Shown one piece after another: positions 17,910 through 28,243 of a stretch of 64,000 bases of DNA. A program made the translations under genes and the position numbers. Below the pieces are notes generated by a model, which saw nothing but the letters and a program-made list of their open reading frames with translations, was not told the origin of the DNA and did not search any database. Position 1 is the first letter of the stretch; the number at the start of each line of letters is the position of its first letter. Source of the DNA: Microbacterium sp. JZ31 (GTDB taxonomy: Bacteria > Actinomycetota > Actinomycetes > Actinomycetales > Microbacteriaceae); assembly GCF_016805985.1 (NCBI RefSeq), contig NZ_CP017661.1, positions 372,001 through 436,000 on the forward strand. Direction: 5' to 3'.

Positions 17910-18290
17910 ATGAGCGAAGTGCTGACGATGGTCCGGACCGAGATCGATGTGAACGGCAGCCGCTATCTTCTCGCCCAGGGGCAGGACCCCGAGGACCTGA
18001 AGCAGCGGATGGCGGCGGCCGCCGCTGCCGGCGGCGGGTTCGTCGACTTCATCGTCGTCGGAGGCCGCGCCGTCAGCGTGCTGGTCTCGAGTGCCGTCCG
18101 CGTGATCTTCTCCTCCGAGATCATCGAGCTGGACGAGCGAGACGAGTTGGACGAGCGAGACGAGCTGGACGAGCGAGACGAGCTGGACGAGCGAGACGAG
18201 CTGGACGAGCGAGACGAGCTGGACGAGCGAGACGAGCTGGATGAGCGAGACGACGACGCTCCGCGCGAGAGGCGACTCGTCCTCGTCTAG
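17910..18290 (+). CDS. Small protein of the 'TMVRTE..LAQGQD' family with an (ELDERD)7 tail
   Basis: 126 residues. The first ~72 (LTMVRTEIDVNGSRYLLAQ, QDPEDLKQRM, FVDFIVVGGRAVSVLVS) are clearly related to three proteins encoded at 58.3-59.8 kb. No function is known to me. Those relatives end in an acidic DPRDTGDE... tail; here that tail is replaced by seven ELDERD repeats and a short charged end. The repeat is highly charged and likely a flexible or single-helix segment. The gene sits beside a convergent tRNA operon. Confidence 0.7.
   Translation: MSEVLTMVRTEIDVNGSRYLLAQGQDPEDLKQRMAAAAAAGGGFVDFIVVGGRAVSVLVSSAVRVIFSSEIIELDERDELDERDELDERDELDERDELDERDELDERDELDERDDDAPRERRLVLV
18126..18251 (+). 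repeat. 18-bp minisatellite, seven tandem units, in frame
   Basis: Seven copies of GAGCTGGACGAGCGAGAC occupy exactly 126 bp. Units 1 and 3-6 are identical; units 2 and 7 each carry one C-to-T change. The unit length is a multiple of three, so copy-number change alters protein length without frameshift. Confidence 0.95.
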
Positions 18291-18365
18291 GCGGCGGTCG
18301 ATGCCCGTCCCGCCGGCTGCTGAGCGGGACGGAGTTCTCGCGGCAGTGATTGCGAGACACGGAAA

Positions 18366-18395
18366 AGCCCCGGATCTCAGTGGAGATCCGGGGCT
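18366..18395 (-). terminator. Intrinsic terminator of the tRNA-Glu-Asp-Phe operon
   Basis: A 13-bp perfect stem (AGCCCCGGATCTC and its complement) with a 4-nt loop is followed on the minus strand by TTTTCC, just after tRNA-Phe. Confidence 0.85.
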
Positions 18396-18401
18396 TCGTG
18401 G

Positions 18402-18474
18402 TGGCTCCGACGGGCGTCGATCCCGTGACCTCACGATTTTCAGTCGTGCGCTCTACCAACTGAGCTACAGAGCC
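18402..18474 (-). tRNA. tRNA-Phe (GAA)
   Basis: Cloverleaf with acceptor GGCTCTG and anticodon loop ACTGAAAAT, giving GAA. The CCA end is encoded (18399-18401). Last gene of a three-tRNA operon on the minus strand. Confidence 0.95.
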
Positions 18475-18541
18475 GAGCGGCTGCACTGCTTGCCGCTTCC
18501 TAGACGAAAGGCCCTCTCGAAAGAAGGCCCGTCGCTCGGAG

Positions 18542-18615
18542 CGACCCTGACGGGACTTGAACCCGCGACCTCCGCCGTGACAGGGCGGCACGCTAACCAA
18601 CTGCGCTACAGGGCC
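18542..18615 (-). tRNA. tRNA-Asp (GTC)
   Basis: 74-nt cloverleaf with acceptor GGCCCTG/CAGGGTC and anticodon loop CTGTCAC (GTC). CCA is not encoded. Middle gene of the operon. Confidence 0.95.
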
Positions 18616-18641
18616 AAACTATGAAATTGTATCAGCTCGTG

Positions 18642-18714
18642 TGACCCCAACGGGATTCGAACCCGTGCTACCGCCGTGAAAGGGCGGCGTCCTAGGCCGC
18701 TAAACGATGGGGCC
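18642..18714 (-). tRNA. tRNA-Glu (TTC)
   Basis: 73-nt cloverleaf with acceptor GGCCCCA and anticodon loop CTTTCAC (TTC). CCA is not encoded. First gene of the operon. Confidence 0.95.
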
Positions 18715-18748
18715 GGGGTGAACCTCGGGGCTCACGTGCCGACGATCC

Positions 18749-18778
18749 AGCATAAGGGGATGGATTCGGATTTTCCAA
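18749..18778 (-). promoter_or_regulatory. Promoter of the tRNA-Glu-Asp-Phe operon
   Basis: On the minus strand TTGGAA (-35) and TATGCT (-10) are separated by 18 bp, about 35 bp upstream of tRNA-Glu. Confidence 0.65.
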
Positions 18779-18874
18779 TTCGGGGCGCGTCCTCCCGGAT
18801 CCCGGGCGTTTCGCCGCGCAAGATGAGGAGGCCCCCGGATGGCGTCTGCGCACGTCCCGAGATGGTGACCCGTG

Positions 18875-18902
18875 TTGTTCCTGCGACGGATGTTGTTAAT
18901 GT
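18875..18902 (+). promoter_or_regulatory. Promoter of the M23 peptidase gene
   Basis: TTGTTC (-35) and TAATGT (-10) are 16 bp apart, and TAATGT ends seven bases before GTG 18910. A leaderless transcript is implied, which decides the start. Confidence 0.6.
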
Positions 18903-18909
18903 GACTGGT

Positions 18910-20385
<1,476 letters not shown>

Positions 20386-20470
20386 TCGACGTGCGCGACC
20401 CCGCCCGCAGCGCCCTCACGTACTGACGCGCGGCGGTGCCTAAGGGGCCGAGGCGATCCGGCACGCAGAA

Positions 20471-20497
20471 GGGGCCCATCCGGAAGGATGAGCCCCC
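20471..20497. terminator. Hairpin between convergent M23 and ppa genes
   Basis: GGGGCCCATCC and GGATGAGCCCC form a stem of about 10 pairs with one bulge and a 5-nt loop. It lies between two convergent stops; only a weak T-tract (TTCT) is present, on the minus side. Confidence 0.65.
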
Positions 20498-20516
20498 TGT
20501 CTCGCGTCGAGCGTGA

Positions 20517-21053
20517 TCAGTCGCGCGTGTTGGGCGCCTCGCCGGCACCCTGCGTGCGCGTCTGCGCCTCGTGCTCGTCGAAGCGCTCGTAGGCCTCGCT
20601 CACCAGGCGCTCGGCCTCGGCGGCGTCGCCCCACTGGTCGACCTTGACCCACTTGTTGGGCTCGAGGTCCTTGTAGTGCTCGAAGAAGTGCTCGATCTCC
20701 TTCTTCGTGTACTCGGCGAGGTCGCCGATGTCCTGGATGTGGTCCCAGCGCGGGTCCTTCGCCAGCACGGCGATGACCTTGTCGTCGCCGCCGGCCTCGT
20801 CCTTCATCTTCAGCACGGCGACGGGGCGCACCTTGACGCCCACGCCCGGGTACACAGGGTGGTCCATGACCACCAGCACGTCCAGCGGGTCGCCGTCCTC
20901 GCCGAGCGTGTTCTCGAAGAACCCGTAGTCGGTCGGGTAGCCGAACGTCGTGTACAGCACGCGGTCGAGGAAGACGCGGCCCGTGCCGTGGTCGACCTCG
21001 TACTTCACGCGGCTGCCGCGCGGGATCTCGATGACTGCGTCGTAGGCGCCCAT
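20517..21053 (-). CDS. ppa: Inorganic pyrophosphatase (family I)
   Basis: 178 residues. It hydrolyses pyrophosphate to two phosphates in the cytoplasm. The family I metal-binding signature D-x-D-P-x-D-x-x-V appears as [11 protein letters not shown] (~55-65), preceded by YPTDYGFF, and [11 protein letters not shown] (~100) is also conserved. The gene has a leader: TAGGCT at 21093-21098 and AAGGAG before ATG 21053. The C-terminal ~15 residues are a poorly conserved extension. Its promoter abuts the divergent tilS promoter. Confidence 0.97.
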   Translation of the reverse strand: MGAYDAVIEIPRGSRVKYEVDHGTGRVFLDRVLYTTFGYPTDYGFFENTLGEDGDPLDVLVVMDHPVYPGVGVKVRPVAVLKMKDEAGGDDKVIAVLAKDPRWDHIQDIGDLAEYTKKEIEHFFEHYKDLEPNKWVKVDQWGDAAEAERLVSEAYERFDEHEAQTRTQGAGEAPNTRD

Positions 21054-21112
21054 GCCGGTTGCTCCTTGAAATTCAGGGGATCTGCCGCGACAAGCCTAGT
21101 TGCCGACTGACA

Positions 21113-21118
21113 TAGCGT
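21113..21118 (+). promoter_or_regulatory. Leaderless -10 of tilS (TAGCGT)
   Basis: TAGCGT lies six bases before GTG 21125, back to back with the ppa -10 (21093-21098, minus strand). Confidence 0.55.
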
Positions 21119-21124
21119 TGAGGC

Positions 21125-22123
21125 GTGCTCGATCCCGCCGTCGCCGCCACCCGGCTCGCCGTCCGCACCGCGCTGTCCGACGTCGCGGACGGATCCGTCG
21201 TCCTCGTCGCGCTGTCGGGCGGCGCCGACTCGCTCGCCCTCGCCGCCGCGACCGCGCACGAGGCGCGGGCCCGCGGCATCCGCGTCGGCGCCGTGACGGT
21301 CGATCACGGACTGCAGGACGGATCGGACGAGATCTCGCGCGCCGCGGCAGGCAAGGCGGCGGATCTCGGGATCGATCCGCTCGTCGTGCGCGTGGAGGTC
21401 GACGGCGCGGGCGGCCTGGAGGCCGCCGCGCGCGAGGCGCGGTACGGTGCGCTGCGGGATGCCGCAGCGGACGCGGATGCCGCGGCCGTGCTGCTCGGGC
21501 ACACGCTCGACGACCAGGCCGAGACCGTGCTGCTGGGGCTCGCGCGCGGTGCGGGCGCCACGAGCCTCGCCGGCATGGCGCCGTCGCGCACGGACGACCG
21601 CGGGTTGCGCTGGCTGCGCCCCTTCCTCGGGCTGCGCCGCCCGGTCACGCGCGCCGCGTGCACGGCGCTGGGCCTCGAGGCGTGGGACGACCCGCACAAC
21701 GCCGACGAGCGCTTCTCGCGCGTGCGGGTGCGCGAGCGCGTCCTGCCCGTCCTCGAGACGGAGCTCGGCCCCGGCATCGCCGAGGCGCTCGCGCGCACGG
21801 CCGAGCAGCTGCGCGAGGACTCGGCGGCGTTCGCCGACATGATCGACGAGACAATCGAGGACATCGTCGAGCATTCCGAGGCGGGCATCGCGGTGTCGGC
21901 CGCCGCGCTCGCCGCGAATCCGCCGGCCCTGCGGAACCGGATCATCCGGCACGTCGTGCAGAGCGAGTTCGGCATCGCGCTCACGCGCGTGCAGACGCTC
22001 GAGGTCGCGCGGCTCGCGACCGAGTGGGCGGGTCAGGGGCCGATCGACCTGCCCTCGTGCATCGCGGCCCGGCGCGGCGGGCTGATCCACTTCACCGCGA
22101 GGGGTGCCGACCGGCCCACGTAG
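21125..22123 (+). CDS. tilS: tRNA(Ile)-lysidine synthase
   Basis: 332 residues. It uses ATP and lysine to convert C34 of tRNA-Ile(CAU) to lysidine. The PP-loop ATP-binding motif SGGADSLAL lies at ~31-39, followed by VDHGLQDGS and GHTLDDQAETVLL. It is of the short actinobacterial type without the full C-terminal domains of the E. coli enzyme. GTG is the start. It lies 9 bp upstream of hpt in the order conserved among Actinobacteria. Confidence 0.95.
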   Translation: MLDPAVAATRLAVRTALSDVADGSVVLVALSGGADSLALAAATAHEARARGIRVGAVTVDHGLQDGSDEISRAAAGKAADLGIDPLVVRVEVDGAGGLEAAAREARYGALRDAAADADAAAVLLGHTLDDQAETVLLGLARGAGATSLAGMAPSRTDDRGLRWLRPFLGLRRPVTRAACTALGLEAWDDPHNADERFSRVRVRERVLPVLETELGPGIAEALARTAEQLREDSAAFADMIDETIEDIVEHSEAGIAVSAAALAANPPALRNRIIRHVVQSEFGIALTRVQTLEVARLATEWAGQGPIDLPSCIAARRGGLIHFTARGADRPT

Positions 22124-22126
22124 ACT
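22121..22126 (+). promoter_or_regulatory. Leaderless -10 of hpt (TAGACT)
   Basis: TAGACT-CGACGC-ATG: consensus -10 six bases from the start, overlapping the tilS stop. hpt can be transcribed separately from tilS. Confidence 0.6.
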
Positions 22127-22132
22127 CGACGC

Positions 22133-22684
22133 ATGCGCGCGGCGGACATCCCGAACGACCTCAGCTCCGTCCTCGTCACCGAGGAGCAGATCGACGAGAA
22201 GCTCGCGGAGCTCGCGCGCCGGGTCGAGGAGGACTACGCGGGCCGCAAGCTGCTGCTCGTCGGCGTGCTGAAGGGCGCGGTCATGGTCATGGCCGACTTC
22301 GCGAGGCACCTGAAGCGCGACATCGCGATGGACTGGATGGCGGTGTCCAGCTACGGCAACTCCACCAAGTCCAGCGGCGTCGTGCAGATCCGCAAGGACC
22401 TCGACACCGACCTCGGCGGATGGGACGTGCTGATCGTCGAGGACATCATCGACTCGGGTCTGACGCTGAGCTGGCTGCTGGACAACTTCGCCTCGCGCGG
22501 GGCGGAGTCGATCGAGGTGCTCGCGCTGCTGCGCAAGCCCGAGGCCGCCAAGGTCGAGATCGACTGCAAGTACCTCGGCTTCGACATCCCGAACGAGTTC
22601 GTCGTCGGCTACGGACTGGACTACGCCGAGCGCTATCGCAACCTGCGCGACGTCGCCGTGCTCGCGCCCCACGTGTACGCGTAG
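22133..22684 (+). CDS. hpt: Hypoxanthine phosphoribosyltransferase
   Basis: 183 residues. It converts hypoxanthine or guanine plus PRPP to IMP or GMP in purine salvage. The PRPP-binding motif VLIVEDIIDSGLTL lies at ~99-112, with the LLLVGVLKGA oxyanion-loop segment at ~40 and the conserved flexible-loop SSYGNSTKSSG at ~70. Length is standard. It is followed by ftsH. Confidence 0.96.
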   Translation: MRAADIPNDLSSVLVTEEQIDEKLAELARRVEEDYAGRKLLLVGVLKGAVMVMADFARHLKRDIAMDWMAVSSYGNSTKSSGVVQIRKDLDTDLGGWDVLIVEDIIDSGLTLSWLLDNFASRGAESIEVLALLRKPEAAKVEIDCKYLGFDIPNEFVVGYGLDYAERYRNLRDVAVLAPHVYA

Positions 22685-22815
22685 GCGGCCCGCCGCTCGC
22701 AGGTACGCCCTGGGCGAATACCAGTCGGCGCATAGGCGCCGCGGAGTAACGTGAAGGCCACGTCGCCGCAGTGCGCGACGCGCATCACAGGAGGGGCAGG
22801 GGGAGACCCCGGACC

Positions 22816-24819
<2,004 letters not shown>

Positions 24820-24827
24820 TTCCGCCC

Positions 24828-24833
24828 TAGGAT
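24828..24833 (+). promoter_or_regulatory. Leaderless -10 of folE (TAGGAT)
   Basis: TAGGAT lies six bases before ATG 24840, in the 20-bp gap after ftsH; it drives the folate genes. Confidence 0.6.
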
Positions 24834-24839
24834 GAGCGG

Positions 24840-25424
24840 ATGTCCGTCGACAGGGAGCGCGTCGCCGCGCTGACGCGCGAGCTGCTGGTCGCGATCGGCG
24901 AGGATCCGGATCGTCCGGGGCTGCGTCAGACGCCCCAGCGGGTCGCAGACGCCTATGCGGAGTTCTTCGCGGGCGTGGGCGAGGACCCGGCCGAGCCGCT
25001 GTCGCACACGATCAGCGTCACGCAGGGCCCCGCTCCCGACACGCTGCCCTCGGGCGCGGTGCTGCTGCGCGACATCCGGTTCCGGTCGACGTGCGAGCAC
25101 CACCTGCTGCCGTTCGCGGGGCACGCCCACATCGCGTACCTCCCGGGCGAGCAGGTCGTGGGGCTCGGCGCGCTGCCGAAGGTCGTGGAGATCCTCGCGG
25201 CCCGGCCGCAGGTGCAGGAGCGCCTCGGCGAACAGATCGCCGATACGATCGCCTCCTCGCTGGACGCGCGGGGCGTGCTCGTCGTGCTCGACGCGGCGCA
25301 CCAGTGCGTCACGATGCGCGCGTCGCGTCAGAGCGACAGCGCGACCGTGACGATCGCGGCGCGCGGCGTGCTCGCGGAGCCGGCGGCCCGTGCCGACATC
25401 ATCGCGCTCCTGGGGCGCGCATGA
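24840..25424 (+). CDS. folE: GTP cyclohydrolase I
   Basis: 194 residues. It catalyses GTP to dihydroneopterin triphosphate, the first step of folate synthesis. The zinc ligands lie in STCEHHLLPF (~87) and HQCVTM near the C-terminus, with the conserved GLGALPKVV between them. It opens the folE-folP-folB-folK operon; its stop overlaps folP by 4 bp. Confidence 0.97.
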   Translation: MSVDRERVAALTRELLVAIGEDPDRPGLRQTPQRVADAYAEFFAGVGEDPAEPLSHTISVTQGPAPDTLPSGAVLLRDIRFRSTCEHHLLPFAGHAHIAYLPGEQVVGLGALPKVVEILAARPQVQERLGEQIADTIASSLDARGVLVVLDAAHQCVTMRASRQSDSATVTIAARGVLAEPAARADIIALLGRA

Positions 25425-26218
25425 CGCAGATCTGGGGCATCGTCAACGTCACGCCCGACTCGTTCAGCGACGGCGGGCGCTACCTCGAGGCCGAGAAGGC
25501 GATCGCGCACGGCCGCCTGCTGCGCGCGCAGGGCGCCGACGTCCTGGACGTCGGGGGAGAGTCGACCCGCCCCGGATCCGAGCCGGTCGGCGCCGAGGAG
25601 GAGATCCGGCGCGTCCTTCCGGTGATCGAGGCGCTCGCGGCCGACGGCGCCACGGTGAGCGTGGACACCTACCGTGCCGAGACCGCTCGCGTGGCGCTCG
25701 CGGCGGGCGCCCGGATCGTGAACGACGTCTCGGGCGGTCTCGCCGAGCCGGAGATCCTGAACGTCGCCGCGGGGGCGCACGCGTTCGTCGCGCTCGGGCA
25801 CTGGCGGGGGCCGTCGGCCGACATGTACGCCAACGCGTCGTACGACCGGATCGGCGCGGAGGTCGCCGCCGAGCTGCGCGATCGCGCCGACGCGGCCCTG
25901 GAGGCCGGCGTGCTGCGGGAGCGCATCATCCTCGATCCCGGCATCGGCTTCGCCAAGGCGGGCGAGCAGAACTGGACGCTGCTGCGACAGCTGGACGAGG
26001 TGCGGCGGCTCGGATTCCCCGTGCTGATCGGGACGTCGCGCAAGCGGTTCCTGAGCACCGCGCTCGGCGAGGACGCGTCGGAGGCGCGCAAGGACCTCGC
26101 GACGGCGGTGACGAGCGCGTTCGCCGCGCGGCACGGGCTGCACGCCGTGCGCGTGCACGACGTCGCATCGACGCGCGACGCGATCGCCGTCATGGAGGCA
26201 TGGGAGGGCTGGGATTGA
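25421..26218 (+). CDS. folP: Dihydropteroate synthase
   Basis: 265 residues. It condenses p-aminobenzoate with dihydropterin pyrophosphate and is the sulfonamide target. Family signatures are present: IVNVTPDSFSDGG (~7-19), VLDVGGESTRPGSEPV (~44) and LDPGIGFAK (~170). Start ATG 25421 overlaps the folE stop. Its stop overlaps the folB start. Confidence 0.97.
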   Translation: MTQIWGIVNVTPDSFSDGGRYLEAEKAIAHGRLLRAQGADVLDVGGESTRPGSEPVGAEEEIRRVLPVIEALAADGATVSVDTYRAETARVALAAGARIVNDVSGGLAEPEILNVAAGAHAFVALGHWRGPSADMYANASYDRIGAEVAAELRDRADAALEAGVLRERIILDPGIGFAKAGEQNWTLLRQLDEVRRLGFPVLIGTSRKRFLSTALGEDASEARKDLATAVTSAFAARHGLHAVRVHDVASTRDAIAVMEAWEGWD

Positions 26219-26604
26219 GTTCGCTGGATACGATCACGCTCACGGGGCTGCGCGCGTTCGGACGCCACGGGGTGTTCGACTTCGAGCGCGAGAACGGTCA
26301 GGAGTTCGTGATCGACCTCGCACTCGGGGTGTCGACCAAGCGGGCGGCGAGGACGGACGACGTCGCCGACACCGTGCACTACGGCGAGCTGGCCGAGAAG
26401 GTGGTCGCGATCGTCGGCGGCGAGCCGGTGAACCTCATCGAGACGCTCGCGCATCGGATCGCGGACGCCGTGATGCAGGACGATCGCGTGCACTTCCTCG
26501 CGGTCACGGTGCACAAGCCGCACGCGCCGATCCCGGCGCAGTTCCAGGACGTCGCGGTGACGGTGCACGCGACGCGCGACGAGAACGGGAAGCACGCGCG
26601 ATGA
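26215..26604 (+). CDS. folB: Dihydroneopterin aldolase
   Basis: 129 residues. It converts dihydroneopterin to hydroxymethyldihydropterin. The conserved GLRAFGRHGVFDFER block is at the N-terminus, with DDVADTVHYGEL and VNLIETLA following. The chosen start is TTG 26215, which overlaps the folP stop (TTGA) and has GGAGGG seven bases upstream. ATG 26200 is in frame but has no spaced ribosome-binding site. Confidence 0.92.
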   Translation: MSSLDTITLTGLRAFGRHGVFDFERENGQEFVIDLALGVSTKRAARTDDVADTVHYGELAEKVVAIVGGEPVNLIETLAHRIADAVMQDDRVHFLAVTVHKPHAPIPAQFQDVAVTVHATRDENGKHAR

Positions 26605-26659
26605 GCCGCGACCTGCGTCGCCCGCTCGGGGATGCCCCCGCCGGCACCCCCGCGAGGCG

Positions 26660-27136
26660 GTGACCGCCGTCGTGGCTCTCGGCGCGAATCTGGGCGACCG
26701 CGCCGCGACGCTCGAGGCGGCGCTCGCCGAGCTGCGGCGCCTGCCGCTCGTGGACGAGGTCGCGGCGTCGACGCCGATCGAGTCGGTCGCCGTGACGCTC
26801 GACGGACCGGATGACACCGAACCGGCCTACCTGAACGCGGTCGCGCTCGTGCGCACGCGGCTCGCACCGTCGGTGCTGCTCGGCATGCTGCACGCGATCG
26901 AGGCCCGGCACGGCCGCGAGCGGCGCGAGCGCTGGGGCGCCCGCACGCTGGATCTCGATTTGATCGCGTACGGGGACGTCGTCTCGGAGGACGAGCGGCT
27001 CCTCGTGCCGCATCCGCGCGCGCACGAGCGCGACTTCGTGCTCGTGCCCTGGCTCGAGATCGACCCGGACGCCGTCCTGCCGGGACGCGGGCGGGTCGCC
27101 GACCTGCTGACCGCGCTGCGCGGAGGCGGGCGATGA
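26660..27136 (+). CDS. folK: 2-amino-4-hydroxy-6-hydroxymethyldihydropteridine diphosphokinase
   Basis: 158 residues as read from GTG 26660. It transfers pyrophosphate from ATP to hydroxymethyldihydropterin. Motifs: VVALGANLGDR (~4-14), RERWGARTLDLDLIAYGD (~93-110) and VPHPRAHERDFVL. Between folB and this start, ATG 26601 (overlapping the folB stop) opens a 20-codon frame ending in the GTGA overlap with folK. One extra C in the CACCCCCGCG run would join the two frames into a ~178-aa protein, so the true start may be 26601 with a one-base error or deletion. Confidence 0.92.
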   Translation: MTAVVALGANLGDRAATLEAALAELRRLPLVDEVAASTPIESVAVTLDGPDDTEPAYLNAVALVRTRLAPSVLLGMLHAIEARHGRERRERWGARTLDLDLIAYGDVVSEDERLLVPHPRAHERDFVLVPWLEIDPDAVLPGRGRVADLLTALRGGGR

Positions 27137-27618
27137 GGCGCACGTCGCCCCTGGGGCTGCTGGTCGCCGCGGTCCTGGGCGGCGGGGTCGGCTTCCTCGT
27201 GGACCACGTGCTCACACTGTCGGGACGGCCGACCTTCAGCCCCGCCTGGGGGCTGCCCATCCTGCTCGCGCTGCTGGGAGCCCTGGCGCTCGCGCTCGCG
27301 TGGCCCGTGCGGCGCTCGGTGCGCACGCCGGGGGCGCCGCGGGTCGACCCCTTCCGCGCGGTGCGGATCGCGATCCTCGCGAAGGCGTCCAGCCTCGTCG
27401 GCGCGGTGTTCGGCGGGGCCGCCGTCGGCCTGCTGCTGTACGTCACGACACGGCCCGTGAGCCCGGCGCTAGGCTCGATGGCGACGACCATCGCGACCAT
27501 CGCGGCGGGTGCCGCGCTCGTGGTGGCGGCCCTGGTCGCGGAGCATTTCTGCAGCCTCCCGAAGGACCCAGATGAGCGAGAACCAGACGACGCCGAACCC
27601 GGAGCACCCGCGCACTGA
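27133..27618 (+). CDS. DUF3180 membrane protein
   Basis: 161 residues. Four hydrophobic segments in two pairs, with the conserved AVRIAILAKASSLVGA between them, fit DUF3180, an actinobacterial family found after the fol genes. The function is unknown. ATGA overlap with folK. The charged C-terminus overlaps the next gene by 47 bp. Confidence 0.88.
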   Translation: MRRTSPLGLLVAAVLGGGVGFLVDHVLTLSGRPTFSPAWGLPILLALLGALALALAWPVRRSVRTPGAPRVDPFRAVRIAILAKASSLVGAVFGGAAVGLLLYVTTRPVSPALGSMATTIATIAAGAALVVAALVAEHFCSLPKDPDEREPDDAEPGAPAH

Positions 27619-28243
27619 TCCCGCAGCGGGCGCGCCGGAGCCGGTCGCGCAGGAGCCGGGCGCCCAGGACCCGGTCGCGCAGCAGCCGGTCGCGCAGGAG
27701 CCGGTCGCGACGGATCCGGTCCTGGATCGGGGCACGTACACCGCGATCCGCGAGCCGCGCGCGTCCGGACGCCTCGCGCTCGACGGCGCGTGGCACCAGA
27801 TCTCCCCCAAGTACGTCGTGTCGCAGACCGTGCAGAACGCGATCTTCGTCGCGCTGGTCGTCGTGGTCGCGGGCGTGGCGGGTTCGATGTCCCGTCACTG
27901 GTGGCCGTGGATCCCTGCGGGGGTGCTGATCCTCGTCACGCTGATCACGCAGCTCGTGCTGCCACGCCAGGCGCGCGCGCTCGGCTACATGCTGCGCGCG
28001 GACGACCTCGTGTTCCGCAAGGGCATCCTGTGGCAGCGGATGATCGCCGTGCCGTACGGGCGCATGCAGCTGATCGACATCACGCACGGCCCCATGGACC
28101 GCGCCTTCGGGATCGCCAAGCTCAAGATGGTGACCGCGGCCGCGACGACCGGTGTCGAGATCCCGGGTCTCGGCCGCGACGCGTCCGAGGCGCTGCGCGA
28201 CACGCTGATCGAGGTCGCCGAGACGCGGCGGACAGGGCTGTGA
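27572..28243 (+). CDS. Bacterial PH-domain (bPH2/YdbS-like) membrane protein
   Basis: 223 residues. A Pro/Gln/Val-rich N-terminus with repeated PVAQEP-type motifs is followed by two transmembrane helices (~95-140) and a bPH2 domain (LGYMLRADDLVFRKGILWQR, PYGRMQLIDITHGPMDR). ATG 27572 lies inside the end of the DUF3180 gene, in a different frame. It forms a pair with the larger bPH2 protein that overlaps it by 4 bp; such YdbS/YdbT pairs occur in many Gram-positives and their role is unknown. Confidence 0.82.
   Translation: MSENQTTPNPEHPRTDPAAGAPEPVAQEPGAQDPVAQQPVAQEPVATDPVLDRGTYTAIREPRASGRLALDGAWHQISPKYVVSQTVQNAIFVALVVVVAGVAGSMSRHWWPWIPAGVLILVTLITQLVLPRQARALGYMLRADDLVFRKGILWQRMIAVPYGRMQLIDITHGPMDRAFGIAKLKMVTAAATTGVEIPGLGRDASEALRDTLIEVAETRRTGL

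Noticed and set aside
18126..18251. CRISPR-like array
   Set aside because: Units are 18 bp, contiguous without spacers and in frame with a coding sequence, so this is a minisatellite.
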